Shown one piece after another: positions 47,710 to 56,972 of a stretch of 64,000 bases of DNA. The notes under the pieces are model-generated. The model did no database searches. It had not been told where the DNA came from and saw only the letters and a list, made by a program, of their open reading frames with translations. The stretch's first letter is position 1. Every line of letters starts with the position of its first letter. Origin of the DNA: an uncultured Comamonas sp. (lineage in GTDB: Bacteria; Pseudomonadota; Gammaproteobacteria; Burkholderiales; Burkholderiaceae_C). The stretch lies in NCBI GenBank assembly GCA_947306475.1, contig CAMZGS010000004.1, positions 186,001-250,000 on the forward strand, read 5' to 3'. The position numbers and the translations under genes are program-made.

Positions 47710-48990
47710 ATGACCATGAACACTGCCGCAGCCGCCCCCGCACCGATGGAAGGCGCCAGCAGCCGCCTGGCCGGTGCCAGCCTGCGCCAGCAACTGCGCA
47801 GCGCCGAGCGCCGCCGCAACCTGCAGGCGTTTTCCCTGACCCTTCCCCTGCTGGTCTTTCTGGTGGCCGTCTTCATCATCCCCCTGGCCAGCCTGCTGGT
47901 GCGCGCCGTGGAAAACCCTGAAGTGGCCGACACCCTGGGCCACACCGGCGCAGCCCTGGCCGACTGGGACCGTGCCAGTGCCCCACCGGCTGCCGCCTTC
48001 GCCGCCCTGGCGCGCGATCTGACAGCCATCCCCGAAACCGCCCAGGCCGGTGCCCTGGCCCGCCGCCTCAACAGCGAAGTCAGCGGCGCGCGCTCGCTCA
48101 TCATGAGCACCTACCGCGCCATGCCGCTGCAGGAAGGTCTGTCCGACGAGGACATCCGCACCACGCTGCTGGAGCTTGATGAACGCTGGGCCGAGCTGCC
48201 CTACTGGCAGGCCATTGCCAAGAACGCTGCGCGCTGGACGCCCGACTATCTGCTCGCCTCGGTGGACCTGCGCCGCACGGCCGACGGTCACATCACCGCC
48301 GTGCCCGAAGAGGCCGCCGCCTTCCGCGACATCCTGTGGCGCACCTTCGAGATGAGCGCCACCGTCACGCTGCTGGCCATCTTGATTGGCTACCCCCTGG
48401 CCTACTGGCTCAGCACCCTGAGCGAGCGCCAGGCCAACCTGATGATGATTCTGGTGCTGGTGCCGTTCTGGACGTCGGTGCTGGTGCGCATTGCCGCCTG
48501 GATCGTGCTGCTGCAGAACAACGGGCTGACCAACCGCTTCCTGATGGGCATCGGCCTGATCGACGAGCCCCTGGCGCTGCTGTTCAACCGCACCGGCGTC
48601 ATCGTGGCCATGGTGCACATTCTGCTGCCCTTCCTGATCCTGCCGCTGTACAGCGTGATGAAGTCCATCCCGCCCAACTACCTGCGCGCCGCCATCTCCC
48701 TGGGCAGCACGCCGCTGGCCGCATTCTTCCGCGTCTATGTGCCGCAGACCTATCCGGGCGTGGCTGCCGGTGGCCTGCTGGTGTTCATCACCTCGATTGG
48801 CTACTACGTGACGCCGGCGCTGCTCGGTGGCGCCAGCGACCAGATGCTCAGCTACTACGTGGCGCAGTACACCAACGTGGAAGTGAACTGGGGCATGGCC
48901 GCTGCGCTGGGTTCGGTGCTGCTGGTCACCACCCTCATCCTCTACGCGCTGTATCGCAAGTTCGGCAAGGCCGAGCTGAGCATGGGCTGA
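47710..48990 (+). CDS. ABC importer permease, PotB-like, with a large periplasmic insertion
   Basis: A 426-residue membrane permease; relatives are usually about 290 residues. The first helix is at about 38-60 (FSLTLPLLVFLVAVFIIPLASLL). About 150 mostly hydrophilic residues follow before the second helix near 218, where the usual permease domain starts (TFEMSATVTLLAILIGYPLAYWL). The cytoplasmic EAA-like loop is LRAAISLGSTPLAAFFRVYVPQTYPG. The insertion faces the periplasm and may contact the binding protein. Confidence 0.9.
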   Translation: MTMNTAAAAPAPMEGASSRLAGASLRQQLRSAERRRNLQAFSLTLPLLVFLVAVFIIPLASLLVRAVENPEVADTLGHTGAALADWDRASAPPAAAFAALARDLTAIPETAQAGALARRLNSEVSGARSLIMSTYRAMPLQEGLSDEDIRTTLLELDERWAELPYWQAIAKNAARWTPDYLLASVDLRRTADGHITAVPEEAAAFRDILWRTFEMSATVTLLAILIGYPLAYWLSTLSERQANLMMILVLVPFWTSVLVRIAAWIVLLQNNGLTNRFLMGIGLIDEPLALLFNRTGVIVAMVHILLPFLILPLYSVMKSIPPNYLRAAISLGSTPLAAFFRVYVPQTYPGVAAGGLLVFITSIGYYVTPALLGGASDQMLSYYVAQYTNVEVNWGMAAALGSVLLVTTLILYALYRKFGKAELSMG

Positions 48991-49030
48991 CCGTGGACCT
49001 GCGTTTACCCGCCAGGAGCTTTGGATCGAT

Positions 49031-49846
49031 ATGAAAACCTCCATCTTCCCCGCCCACTACCGCCTGCCCGACAAGTTGGGCTGGCTGGGGCTGCGCGTCT
49101 TCAGCATTGCCGTGCTGCTGTTTCTGCTGCTGCCCATCTTCGTGATCGTGCCGCTGTCGTTTTCCAGCGGTTCGTTCCTGGCCTACCCGCTGCCGGGCTG
49201 GTCGCTGCAATGGTATGAAGAGCTGTTCTCTTCGCCCGAATGGGCACGCGCAGCGCGCAACAGCTTCATCGTCGCGCCGCTGGCCACGCTGCTGGCCACC
49301 ACCCTGGGTACGCTGGCAGCCATGGGGCTGGCACGCACGCGCTTTGTCGGCAGGGGGCTGCTCAGCGCCCTGCTGATCTCGCCCATGGTGGTGCCCATCG
49401 TGGTCGTGGCCGTCAGTACCTATCTGGTGTTTGCGCGCATCGGCCTGTCCGAGTCCTACCTGGGCCTGGTACTGGTGCACGCTGCACTGGGCGCACCCTT
49501 TGTGGTCACCACCGTGCTGGCCACGCTGCAAGGCTTCAACCACAACCTGGTTCGCGCCAGCCTGAGCCTGGGCGCCAGCCCGCTGGAGACCTTCTTCAAG
49601 GTCACCCTGCCGGTGATTGCTCCGGGCGTCATCTCCGGCGCGCTGTTTGCCTTTGCTGCCTCGTTCGACGAAGTGGTCGTGACCCTGTTCCTGGCCGGCC
49701 CGGACCAGGTCACGCTGCCACGCCAGATGTTCACCGGCATCCGCGAGAACATCTCCCCGGTGATTGCCGCCGTGGCCACGCTGCTGACCATCTTCACCAC
49801 CGCCCTGATGATGGTGCTGGAGTGGCTGCGCGGGCGGCGCAAGTAA
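49031..49846 (+). CDS. ABC importer permease, PotC-like
   Basis: A 271-residue permease with six predicted helices and the EAA-type loop VRASLSLGASPLETFFKVTLPVIAPGV. SFSSGSFLAYPLPGWSLQWYEELF after the first helix is typical of PotC/PotI proteins. It starts 40 bases after the PotB-like gene and pairs with it in the membrane. Confidence 0.93.
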   Translation: MKTSIFPAHYRLPDKLGWLGLRVFSIAVLLFLLLPIFVIVPLSFSSGSFLAYPLPGWSLQWYEELFSSPEWARAARNSFIVAPLATLLATTLGTLAAMGLARTRFVGRGLLSALLISPMVVPIVVVAVSTYLVFARIGLSESYLGLVLVHAALGAPFVVTTVLATLQGFNHNLVRASLSLGASPLETFFKVTLPVIAPGVISGALFAFAASFDEVVVTLFLAGPDQVTLPRQMFTGIRENISPVIAAVATLLTIFTTALMMVLEWLRGRRK

Positions 49847-49890
49847 AGCTTCCACCCATCGGGCTGCTCCCTTGCTAGATTGGCAGCACC

Positions 49891-50274
49891 ATGTACCAGC
49901 ATTTTTGCACCACCGATGTCCCCGTGGGCGAGGCTGCTGAGTTCTGGTGCTCTGCCATTTCCAAGGCGTACTTTGACCTGCAACTGCACTTTCAAACGGT
50001 GCAACAGTTTCGCGCCCAACTGGATGTCTGGAGCCTGGGACTGGTCTCACTCTCACGCCTGGAAAGCAGTGCGCTGCCATTTCGCAGCGATCAGGGCGTG
50101 GGCAAGCTCTTTAGCGACTATCTGCAGCTCAGCATGCGCCACTGCGGCGTTGATCAAAGTCCTCAAGCACTGATGCTGATGGGCCAGCAACTGCTGGACT
50201 GCAAAAGCTGCACGCAAAAACAAGCCCTGCAGCGCCCGAAAAAGAAGAATGCACTCCTGAGCCCAGTCCATTGA
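49891..50274 (+). pseudogene. Remnant of an AraC-family regulator lacking its DNA-binding domain
   Basis: A 127-residue open frame. The start (HFCTTDVPVGEAAEFWCSAISKAYFDLQ, FRAQLDVWSLGLVSLSRL) matches the N-terminal ligand-binding domain of AraC regulators of the kind with an AraC_binding_2 domain. After about residue 66 it jumps to a segment resembling the end of that domain (LFSDYLQLSMRHCGVDQSPQALMLMGQQLLD). The cupin core and the entire C-terminal helix-turn-helix domain (about 100 residues) are absent, and the tail is lysine-rich. It probably once regulated the flanking transporter and hydantoinase genes. A short functional protein cannot be excluded. Confidence 0.55.
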
Positions 50275-50301
50275 CCGGGCCCCAAAAAACAGGAGACAAG
50301 C

Positions 50302-52044
50302 ATGAGCACACGTCCTCAAGTCGACCCCATCACGCTGGCCGTAGTGCGTGGCGTACTGGAAACCACCCAACGCGAGATGACGCTGACGCTGGAAAAAACC
50401 GCACGCTCCAGTGTTTTCAACGTGGCCCACGACTACAGCAACGCGCTGTTCAACCACCGCGCCGAAATGATTTTGCAGGGCCAGGACATCCCCATCCATC
50501 TGGGCGGCCTGATGCCCGCCATGAAGGCAGTGGCCAGCTACTTTGGCGACGACATCCACGAAGGTGATGTCATCTACCACAACGACCCGGTCATGATGGG
50601 CAGCCACATCCTGGACTGCTGCATGTACAAGCCCGTGTTCTATCAGGGCAAGCTGGTGTTCTGGAGTGTGTGCAAGGGCCACGTCACCGACATCGGTGGC
50701 CCCGTGCCCGCCGGTTACAACCCCGATGCCAAGGAAATTTATGCCGAAGGCCTGCGCATCCCGCCCGTCAAGCTGTGGGAGAAGGGCAAGCCACGCCAGG
50801 ACGTGATCAACTTTTTGCTGTCCAACGTGCGCTCGCGCCGCGACTGGGAAGGCGACCTGCACGCCCAATACGGCGCCGTGCAGATCGGTGAGCGCAACCT
50901 GATTGCCCTGCTGGACAAATACGGCATCGATCAGGTACAGGCCTGCATCGACGAGCTGATGGACATGGCCGATCGCTCCATGCGCGCCCTGTTTGCCAGC
51001 ACCCGCGATGGCACTTACACCGCCAGCGCCGTGCTGGAGGACGCAGGCCACGGCCTGGGCGAACTGACCATTCAGGCCACCGTCACCATCGAAGGCGACC
51101 ACTGCCATGTGCGCATCGACAGCCCTCCGCAAGTGCCCTACTTCATCAACTCGTACGAGGGCAACTCCTACTCCGGGGTGTATCTGGGTCTGATGATGTT
51201 CGCCAAGGTGGCCCCACCCTACAACGAAGGGCTGTACCGCTGCGTCAGCATCGACCTGGGCCCCAAGGGCACCTTGTGCAACGCCGCCGAGCCAGCGCCC
51301 CACGTCAACTGCACCACCACCCCCATGGAAACGCTGACCGATGCTGTGCGCCTGGCGCTGGAGCAGGCAGCGCCTGAACGCGCGGTGGGTTCCTGGTGCC
51401 ATGCCAGTGGCTTGAACATTGCTGGCTATGACCAGCGCACCCGGGAGCCTTACGTGACCATGATCCTGGCCTCGCTCATTGGTGGCGCTGGGGCTACAGC
51501 ACACATGGACGGCTGGAACTCGGTGGGCCCGCAGTGCTGTTTTGGCGCCTTGAGTTCGGGCGACATCGAAGTCATGGAGTATTCCTACCCCATCCAGATC
51601 CACCGCTACGGCCTCGTGCAAGACAGCGGCGGTGCCGGCTACTACCGCGGCGGCTGCGCCACCGTGTGGGAAGTGGAGCCACTGGAGCACGACATGACCG
51701 CCATCAGCTTTGGCGAAGGGCGCCTGTACCCCGCCCTGGGGGCCAACGGCGCACAAAGCGCATGCCCGCAGCTGAAGGTGGGACGCGTGGAGCGCAAGCA
51801 CGGCGATCAGGTCACCGAGGTCATGCGCAACAACACCATCATGACCGTGCGCCCTGGCGAGCGCGTGGCCACCATCAACCCCGGTGGAGGCGGCTGGGGC
51901 AATCCGCTGGAGCGCGAAATCTGGCGCGTCGTGGACGACGTGCGCAATGGCTACATCAGCGTGCAAGCCGCACAGCGCGAGTACGGCGTGGTGGTTGACA
52001 CCCAGAACTGGAGCGGCAAGGCCTGTGCGCCGCGCCAGGCATGA
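50302..52044 (+). CDS. hyuB: Hydantoinase B/oxoprolinase family protein
   Basis: A 580-residue HyuB-family subunit. It begins with DPITLAVVRGVLETTQREM and contains HNDPVMMGSHILD, GHVTDIGG, YNEGLYRCVSIDLGPKGTLCNA and a GGGGWGNPLERE end, all typical. Together with HyuA it hydrolyses cyclic amides such as N-methylhydantoin, 5-oxoproline or related lactams in ATP-dependent reactions. AGGAGA upstream supports the start. hyuA follows after 31 bases. Confidence 0.93.
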   Translation: MSTRPQVDPITLAVVRGVLETTQREMTLTLEKTARSSVFNVAHDYSNALFNHRAEMILQGQDIPIHLGGLMPAMKAVASYFGDDIHEGDVIYHNDPVMMGSHILDCCMYKPVFYQGKLVFWSVCKGHVTDIGGPVPAGYNPDAKEIYAEGLRIPPVKLWEKGKPRQDVINFLLSNVRSRRDWEGDLHAQYGAVQIGERNLIALLDKYGIDQVQACIDELMDMADRSMRALFASTRDGTYTASAVLEDAGHGLGELTIQATVTIEGDHCHVRIDSPPQVPYFINSYEGNSYSGVYLGLMMFAKVAPPYNEGLYRCVSIDLGPKGTLCNAAEPAPHVNCTTTPMETLTDAVRLALEQAAPERAVGSWCHASGLNIAGYDQRTREPYVTMILASLIGGAGATAHMDGWNSVGPQCCFGALSSGDIEVMEYSYPIQIHRYGLVQDSGGAGYYRGGCATVWEVEPLEHDMTAISFGEGRLYPALGANGAQSACPQLKVGRVERKHGDQVTEVMRNNTIMTVRPGERVATINPGGGGWGNPLEREIWRVVDDVRNGYISVQAAQREYGVVVDTQNWSGKACAPRQA

Positions 52045-52075
52045 GCCACTTCAAAAACTGCAAGAGGGATACGCT

Positions 52076-54157
52076 ATGACCACTTATCGTTTGGGCGTCG
52101 ATGCTGGCGGCACATTCACCGATTTCATTCTGGCCGATGACCAGGGCAACACCCATTTGTTCAAGGCCACATCCACCCCGGAGGATGGCACCCGTGCCAT
52201 TGCCGAGGGCTTTGCGCAGATTGCCGAAAAGATGCGCCAGCCCATCGGTGCCATCCTGGCCAACACGCAGCTGTGCGTTAACGGCACCACCGTGGCGCTG
52301 AATGCGCTGATCCAGCACAAAGGCGTCAAGACCGGCCTGCTGTGCACCGCCGGACACGAGGACTCACTGGAAATCCGTCTGGGCCACAAGGAAGAAGGCT
52401 ACCGCTACGACGCCGAATACCCACCCGTCAAGCAACTGGTCGAGCGCCAATGGCGCATGCCGATCCGCGAGCGTATCCTGGCCGATGGCAGCGTGCGCAC
52501 ACCGTTGCACGAGGAGGATGTGCGTGCGGCCTGCCAGGCCTTCCAGGCCGCAGGCATTCAGGCCGTTGCCGTGTCGTTCCTGTGGTCGGTGGCCAATGGC
52601 GCACACGAGCGCCGTGCTGTGGAGATCGTGCGCGAGATGCTGCCCGATGCCTACGTCTGCGCAGGCCTGGAGGTGTACCCCCAGATGCGCGAATACACAC
52701 GCACCTCCACCGCCGTGGTCAATGCCTACCTGGGCCCCGTGCTGAAAAACTATGTGGAACGCATCGATGCCTTCTTTCGTGAGCAGGGCACCAAGGTACC
52801 CGTGCGCTACTTCCAGTCCAATGGCGGCATGGCAGCGCGCGATGTGATGATTTCGCGCGCCGTCAGCGCCATCAACTCCGGCCCGGCATCGGCCCCGATG
52901 GCCGGACGCTTTCTCACCCAACCGCTGGACATCGACAGCTTCATCACAGTGGACATGGGAGGCACATCCTTTGACATCACCCTCACCCACCAAGGCAAGA
53001 CCAACGTCAACAAGGACATCGATTTCCTGCGCTATCGCATCGGTATTCCCATGATCCAGGTAGAGACACTGGGCGCTGGCGGCGGCTCCATTGCCTGGAT
53101 CGATCAGATGGGGGTACTCAACGTCGGACCGCAGTCGGCAGGAGCCATGCCCGGCCCGGCCTGCTACCAACGCGGCGGCACCTTGCCCACAGTCACCGAT
53201 GCCAACATGGCATTGGGCTACCTGAATCCGGAAACCCTGCTGGGTGGCCGCCTGAAGGTGGATGCGGCAGCCTCGCGCCGTGCCATTTCCGAGCACCTGG
53301 CCAAGCCGCTCAACATCAGCGTGGACAAGGCTGCCTACGGCATCTACAGCATCGTCAACAACAACATGGTCAACGGCATTCGCCGTGTCTCCATCGAGCG
53401 CGGCTACGACCCGCGTGACTTTGCCCTGATCGGAGCAGGCGGTGCCACCGGCCTGCACCTGACCGCGCTGGCGCAGGAAATCGGCTGCACCACGGTGCTG
53501 GTGTCCAAGCTGGCCTCCGGGCTGTGCGCCTTCGGCCAATTGCTTTCGGACATCAAATACAACTACATGGCAGCCATGCCCATGCGCCTGGATGCACATG
53601 CGCCCATCGACGCCCTGGAGCAACACCTGTGTGAGCTGGAGCAGCAAGGCCTGGCGGCCATGCAGGCCGAAGGCGTGCCCCAAGAGCGCATCCTGTTCAA
53701 GCGCAGTCTGGACATGCGCTACGTGGGTCAGGTACATGAGTGCTCGGTGGTCATTGGCAACCTGCCCGTCAACGCCAGCACCCTGGAGCAGATCAAGCAG
53801 ATGTTCCACGATCAGCACCAGCAGCTGTTCACCTACAGCGAGCCAGAGAACACCATCGAAATCGTCAACATCGAGGCCACGGTCTATGGTCAGCAAACCC
53901 CGCTCTTGCCACCCAGCCTCCCCCCAGGTGGCCAGGCCGAGGCGGCCATCCGTACGCGGCGCATGATGATTTTCGACACCAACGGTCAGCAGCAACTCAC
54001 CCCGGTGTACGACGGTGAAAAACTGGGCGCTGGCGACAGCATCGCTGGCCCAGCGGTGATTGAGGAGCCCACCACCACCGTGGTCATTCAGCCAGGCTGG
54101 ACGGCACTGCTACACCCCACGGGCACCTACGTCATCACCCGCAACGCAGCACACTAA
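52076..54157 (+). CDS. hyuA: Hydantoinase A/oxoprolinase family protein
   Basis: A 693-residue ATP-binding subunit of the hydantoinase/oxoprolinase family. The N-terminal actin-like phosphate loop is LGVDAGGTFTDFILAD. Further landmarks are NGTTVALNALIQ, SNGGMAARDVM, NSGPASAPMAGRF, TVDMGGTSFDITL and GAGGATGLH. The frame is open earlier, but the ATG at 52076 after AGAGGG is the family start. It pairs with HyuB. The exact substrate is not decided by sequence; the importer upstream suggests an externally supplied N-heterocycle or cyclic amide. Confidence 0.93.
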   Translation: MTTYRLGVDAGGTFTDFILADDQGNTHLFKATSTPEDGTRAIAEGFAQIAEKMRQPIGAILANTQLCVNGTTVALNALIQHKGVKTGLLCTAGHEDSLEIRLGHKEEGYRYDAEYPPVKQLVERQWRMPIRERILADGSVRTPLHEEDVRAACQAFQAAGIQAVAVSFLWSVANGAHERRAVEIVREMLPDAYVCAGLEVYPQMREYTRTSTAVVNAYLGPVLKNYVERIDAFFREQGTKVPVRYFQSNGGMAARDVMISRAVSAINSGPASAPMAGRFLTQPLDIDSFITVDMGGTSFDITLTHQGKTNVNKDIDFLRYRIGIPMIQVETLGAGGGSIAWIDQMGVLNVGPQSAGAMPGPACYQRGGTLPTVTDANMALGYLNPETLLGGRLKVDAAASRRAISEHLAKPLNISVDKAAYGIYSIVNNNMVNGIRRVSIERGYDPRDFALIGAGGATGLHLTALAQEIGCTTVLVSKLASGLCAFGQLLSDIKYNYMAAMPMRLDAHAPIDALEQHLCELEQQGLAAMQAEGVPQERILFKRSLDMRYVGQVHECSVVIGNLPVNASTLEQIKQMFHDQHQQLFTYSEPENTIEIVNIEATVYGQQTPLLPPSLPPGGQAEAAIRTRRMMIFDTNGQQQLTPVYDGEKLGAGDSIAGPAVIEEPTTTVVIQPGWTALLHPTGTYVITRNAAH

Positions 54158-54184
54158 ACGATCACTACAACGGCCGCCGCAACA

Positions 54185-54210
54185 GCACACCGCTGCGTGC
54201 GGCGGTGTGC
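54185..54210. terminator. Hairpin between convergent hyuA and gpsA
   Basis: GCACACCGC and GCGGTGTGC are perfect arms with an eight-base loop. No clear T-run follows on either side, so termination is likely but not certain. Confidence 0.45.
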
Positions 54211-54241
54211 CTGCAAACCCTCCAAGAGCGTTCCGGGTGCA

Positions 54242-55243
54242 TCAGAGCATTTCGCGCTTGGGATCGCGCTCCAGCAGCGCGCGCACTGCCGCCTGGGCGC
54301 TGATGCGGCCATCGAGCAGCGCCACCACGGCCTGCGCAATCGGCATGTCCACACCGCAGGCCTGGGCGCGCTGCACCACGGTGCGCGCGCTGTACACGCC
54401 TTCGGCCACGTGGCCCAGCGATTGCACGGCAGCTTCCAGGCTCAGGCCCTGGGCCAGCAGCAGACCCACCTTGCGGTTGCGCGACAGATCGCCCGTGGCC
54501 GTAAGGATCAGATCGCCCATGCCAGACAGGCCCATGAAAGTCTGCATCTGCGCCCCCAGCGCCACGCCCAGGCGCGTCATCTCGGCCAGCCCGCGCGTCA
54601 GCAGCGCGGCGCGCGCGTTCAGCCCGAGCTTGAGGCCATCGCACAACCCGGCGGCAATGGCCAGCACGTTCTTGACGGCGCCGCCCACTTCCACCCCCAC
54701 GATGTCGGAGCTGGCATACACGCGCAGGGCCCCGCCGTGCAGCGCCTGTTGCAAGGTGGCGCTGACCTCGGCATCGGCGCTGGCAGCCACCAGACAGGTG
54801 GGCAGCCCCTGAGCCACTTCCTGGGCAAAGCTGGGGCCGCTCAGTGCAGCGCAGCGCAGCTGCGGGGCCACCTGGGCCGCCACTTCGTGCGGCATCCAGC
54901 CCTGTTCCCCCGCTTCAAAGCCCTTGCACAGCCATGCCACGGGCGCGCGCACGCCGGCCTGTGCCAGCGCAGCCAGGATGGAGCGCAACGCCGCCATGGG
55001 GGTGCCGATGACGACCAGATCCGCCCCGGCCAGCAGGGGCTCAAGCGGCCCGTGCTGCACGGCCAGCGTGGGGGCAAACACCTGCCCTGGCAGATAGCGG
55101 GCATTGCTGCGCGCTGCCTGCATGGCCTGGGCCTGCGCGGCATCACGGGCCCACAGATGCACCTCGTGCCCGGCCTCGTGCCGCGCGGCGGCCATGGCAA
55201 TGGCCGTGCCCCAGGCTCCTGCGCCAATGACGATGACTTTCAT
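54242..55243 (-). CDS. gpsA: NAD(P)-dependent glycerol-3-phosphate dehydrogenase
   Basis: A 333-residue enzyme making glycerol-3-phosphate for phospholipids. The Rossmann motif is [12 protein letters not shown] at 5-16. It contains VAWLCKGFE with the catalytic lysine region, [33 protein letters not shown], and [23 protein letters not shown]. Family homology starts at the ATG at 55243. It is downstream of secB, grxC and the rhodanese gene on the same strand, but a terminator and repeat copy 7 separate it from secB. Confidence 0.97.
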   Translation of the reverse strand: MKVIVIGAGAWGTAIAMAAARHEAGHEVHLWARDAAQAQAMQAARSNARYLPGQVFAPTLAVQHGPLEPLLAGADLVVIGTPMAALRSILAALAQAGVRAPVAWLCKGFEAGEQGWMPHEVAAQVAPQLRCAALSGPSFAQEVAQGLPTCLVAASADAEVSATLQQALHGGALRVYASSDIVGVEVGGAVKNVLAIAAGLCDGLKLGLNARAALLTRGLAEMTRLGVALGAQMQTFMGLSGMGDLILTATGDLSRNRKVGLLLAQGLSLEAAVQSLGHVAEGVYSARTVVQRAQACGVDMPIAQAVVALLDGRISAQAAVRALLERDPKREML

Positions 55244-55273
55244 AGCACGTACTCCTGCTGGTGGCTGCGCTCT

Positions 55274-55367
55274 CAAATCACAAGCTGCAAGCGCTTGCCT
55301 GCTGCTGCTTTTACAATTCTTTTGCTGTCAAACCGTTGCCTGATCAGCGCCAGCAGCTATTCAAATT
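55274..55367. repeat. Dispersed palindromic repeat, copy 7 (degenerate)
   Basis: The left arm CAAGCTGCAAGCGCTTGCC and right arm CTGATCAGCGCCAGCAGCTATTC flank a T-rich middle. The inner hairpin has decayed. It lies between the gpsA start and the secB stop. Confidence 0.6.
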
Positions 55368-55390
55368 CAAGCTGCCAGGTGGGCAGCTGT

Positions 55391-55412
55391 AAAAAAGCCC
55401 CATGAAGGGGCT
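55391..55412 (-). terminator. Intrinsic terminator after secB
   Basis: Read leftward: AGCCCC, a short loop, GGGGCT, then TTTTTT. It lies about 20 bases past the secB stop. Confidence 0.85.
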
Positions 55413-55433
55413 GGCGGTGGGAGCGTGCAGCGC

Positions 55434-55889
55434 TTATTGCAGCTGACCGTCTTCCTTGGCGGCAGCGGCAGCCTGTTGCTGCTCGTACAAGGCCTGGAAG
55501 TTGATCTCGGCCATGTGCACGGGCGGGAAGCCTGCGCGATTGATCACATCGGCCACATTGGCGCGCAGGTAGGGGTAGAGGATCTGCGGGCAGGCCACAC
55601 CGATGACGGTGTTGAGCTGATCTTCGGGCACGCCGCGGATTTCAAAGATGCCGGCTTGCTTGGCTTCCACCAGAAACACGGTCTTTTCCTGGATCTTGGT
55701 GTGCACAGTGGCCATCACGGCCACTTCGAAGATGCCTTCGGCCACCGGGGTGGCTTCCACACCCAGCTGAATGTCCAGGCCGGGCTGCTCCTGCTCCAGC
55801 AGGATGGCGGGGGAATTGGGCTGCTCCAGGGACAGGTCTTTCAGATAGACGCGTTGGATTTGAAAGACGGGAGCTTCTTGTTCAGACAT
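55434..55889 (-). CDS. secB: Protein-export chaperone SecB
   Basis: A 151-residue cytosolic chaperone that keeps preproteins unfolded and delivers them to SecA. It shows [22 protein letters not shown] near the N-terminus, LEVEAT-like central strands, and the conserved C-terminal [18 protein letters not shown]. It is third in a leftward unit after the rhodanese and grxC genes, an arrangement common in betaproteobacteria. Confidence 0.97.
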   Translation of the reverse strand: MSEQEAPVFQIQRVYLKDLSLEQPNSPAILLEQEQPGLDIQLGVEATPVAEGIFEVAVMATVHTKIQEKTVFLVEAKQAGIFEIRGVPEDQLNTVIGVACPQILYPYLRANVADVINRAGFPPVHMAEINFQALYEQQQAAAAAKEDGQLQ

Positions 55890-55951
55890 ACAAACTTTCT
55901 GGTGGACAGGTGAAAGGGAAGGGAAAGGGGTGAAGGTTACGCGCTAAACGC

Positions 55952-56209
55952 TCAGGCTCCAAGCAAAGGCAGCAACTCGCCCCTGGCATCCAGCGCCATC
56001 AGATCGTCGCAGCCGCCCACGTGGGTGTCGCCAATGAAGATCTGCGGCACGGTGCGCCGGCCGGTCAGCTCCATCATCTGCGTCAGCGCAGCGCGGTCCT
56101 GATCGATGCGGATCTCTTCAATCTGCGTCACTCCCCGGGCGGCAAGCAATTGCTTGGCGCGAATGCAGTAGGGGCAAACGGCGGTGGTGTACATCTTGAC
56201 GGCTTGCAT
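55952..56209 (-). CDS. grxC: Glutaredoxin 3
   Basis: An 85-residue dithiol glutaredoxin with active site CPYC at 12-15 and the glutathione-binding TVPQIFIGDTHVGGCDDLMAL. It reduces disulfides and mixed glutathione disulfides in the cytosol. It lies between the rhodanese gene (67 bases) and secB (62 bases). Confidence 0.96.
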   Translation of the reverse strand: MQAVKMYTTAVCPYCIRAKQLLAARGVTQIEEIRIDQDRAALTQMMELTGRRTVPQIFIGDTHVGGCDDLMALDARGELLPLLGA

Positions 56210-56276
56210 GGGGAGTTCTTCCTTTCAGAGGGCTGGCGGGCCCGGATGGGGATGGAATCGGGCAGATGGGGCGGCT

Positions 56277-56684
56277 TCAGCCTTTTACAACCGGCAGCCC
56301 GCCGCTGCGCCAGGCCTGCATGCCGCCGGCCAGCGCCTCGGCCTTGTCGTAGCCCAGCTGACGCGCCACCAGTTGGGCGCGCACGGCACGACCGCCGCTG
56401 GTGCACACCAGGATCACCGGCAGCGCCTTGTTCTTCACCACCAGGGGCAGACGCTCCTGCAGCTGCTCCAGGGGGACGTTTTTGGCGTTGGTGATGTGGC
56501 CGCTGGCAAACTCGTCGGCCTCACGCACATCGACGACCACGGCCTTTTCGCGGTTGATGCGCAGCACCGCGTCCTGGGGGCTGAGGGTGCCGCCGCCTGC
56601 CTTGCGCAGCGACGGCAGGGCCAGCGCAATGCCGCTTGCCAGGGCCAGCGTAAAGAGGTACCAGTTTTCGATAAAAAAGCTCAC
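56277..56684 (-). CDS. Membrane-anchored rhodanese-like protein
   Basis: A 135-residue protein with one N-terminal membrane helix (FFIENWYLFTLALASGIALAL) followed by a rhodanese domain. The active-site loop is CTSGGRA with Cys94, and VVVDVREADEFASGHI is the usual first part. It may transfer sulfur or act on thiosulfate or persulfides. The start is a GTG at 56684, chosen because AAGGA lies at proper spacing and the in-frame ATG further upstream would place a long unconserved extension before the helix. Confidence 0.88.
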   Translation of the reverse strand: MSFFIENWYLFTLALASGIALALPSLRKAGGGTLSPQDAVLRINREKAVVVDVREADEFASGHITNAKNVPLEQLQERLPLVVKNKALPVILVCTSGGRAVRAQLVARQLGYDKAEALAGGMQAWRSGGLPVVKG

Positions 56685-56972
56685 AACAGTCCTTGGGTAA
56701 AGGTGAATACCCGCGCCACGACCAGGCACGGAACGCACGGATAAAAGCCAGCAAGCGGGTTGGAAAAACGAAAAAAAGTGACAAACCCGCGCAAAGCCGC
56801 AGATTTTAGGCGCTTCCCTGCACCCCCTGCGGCTTGGTACAGGCCGCACCCCCTAAAATGCCAAGCTCGCTGGCGGCTCGCCAGCCGCTCGCAAACATCT
56901 GTTGTTTGTCGCTTCTTCGCCCACTTCTTTCTTGAGACTTTTGTGCGCCCCCCGTGGGCGCGGTATGCCACC

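Noticed and set aside
45440-49846. Naming the transporter genes potABCD
   Set aside because: The subfamily fits, but the hydantoinase context suggests a different substrate, so symbols were withheld.
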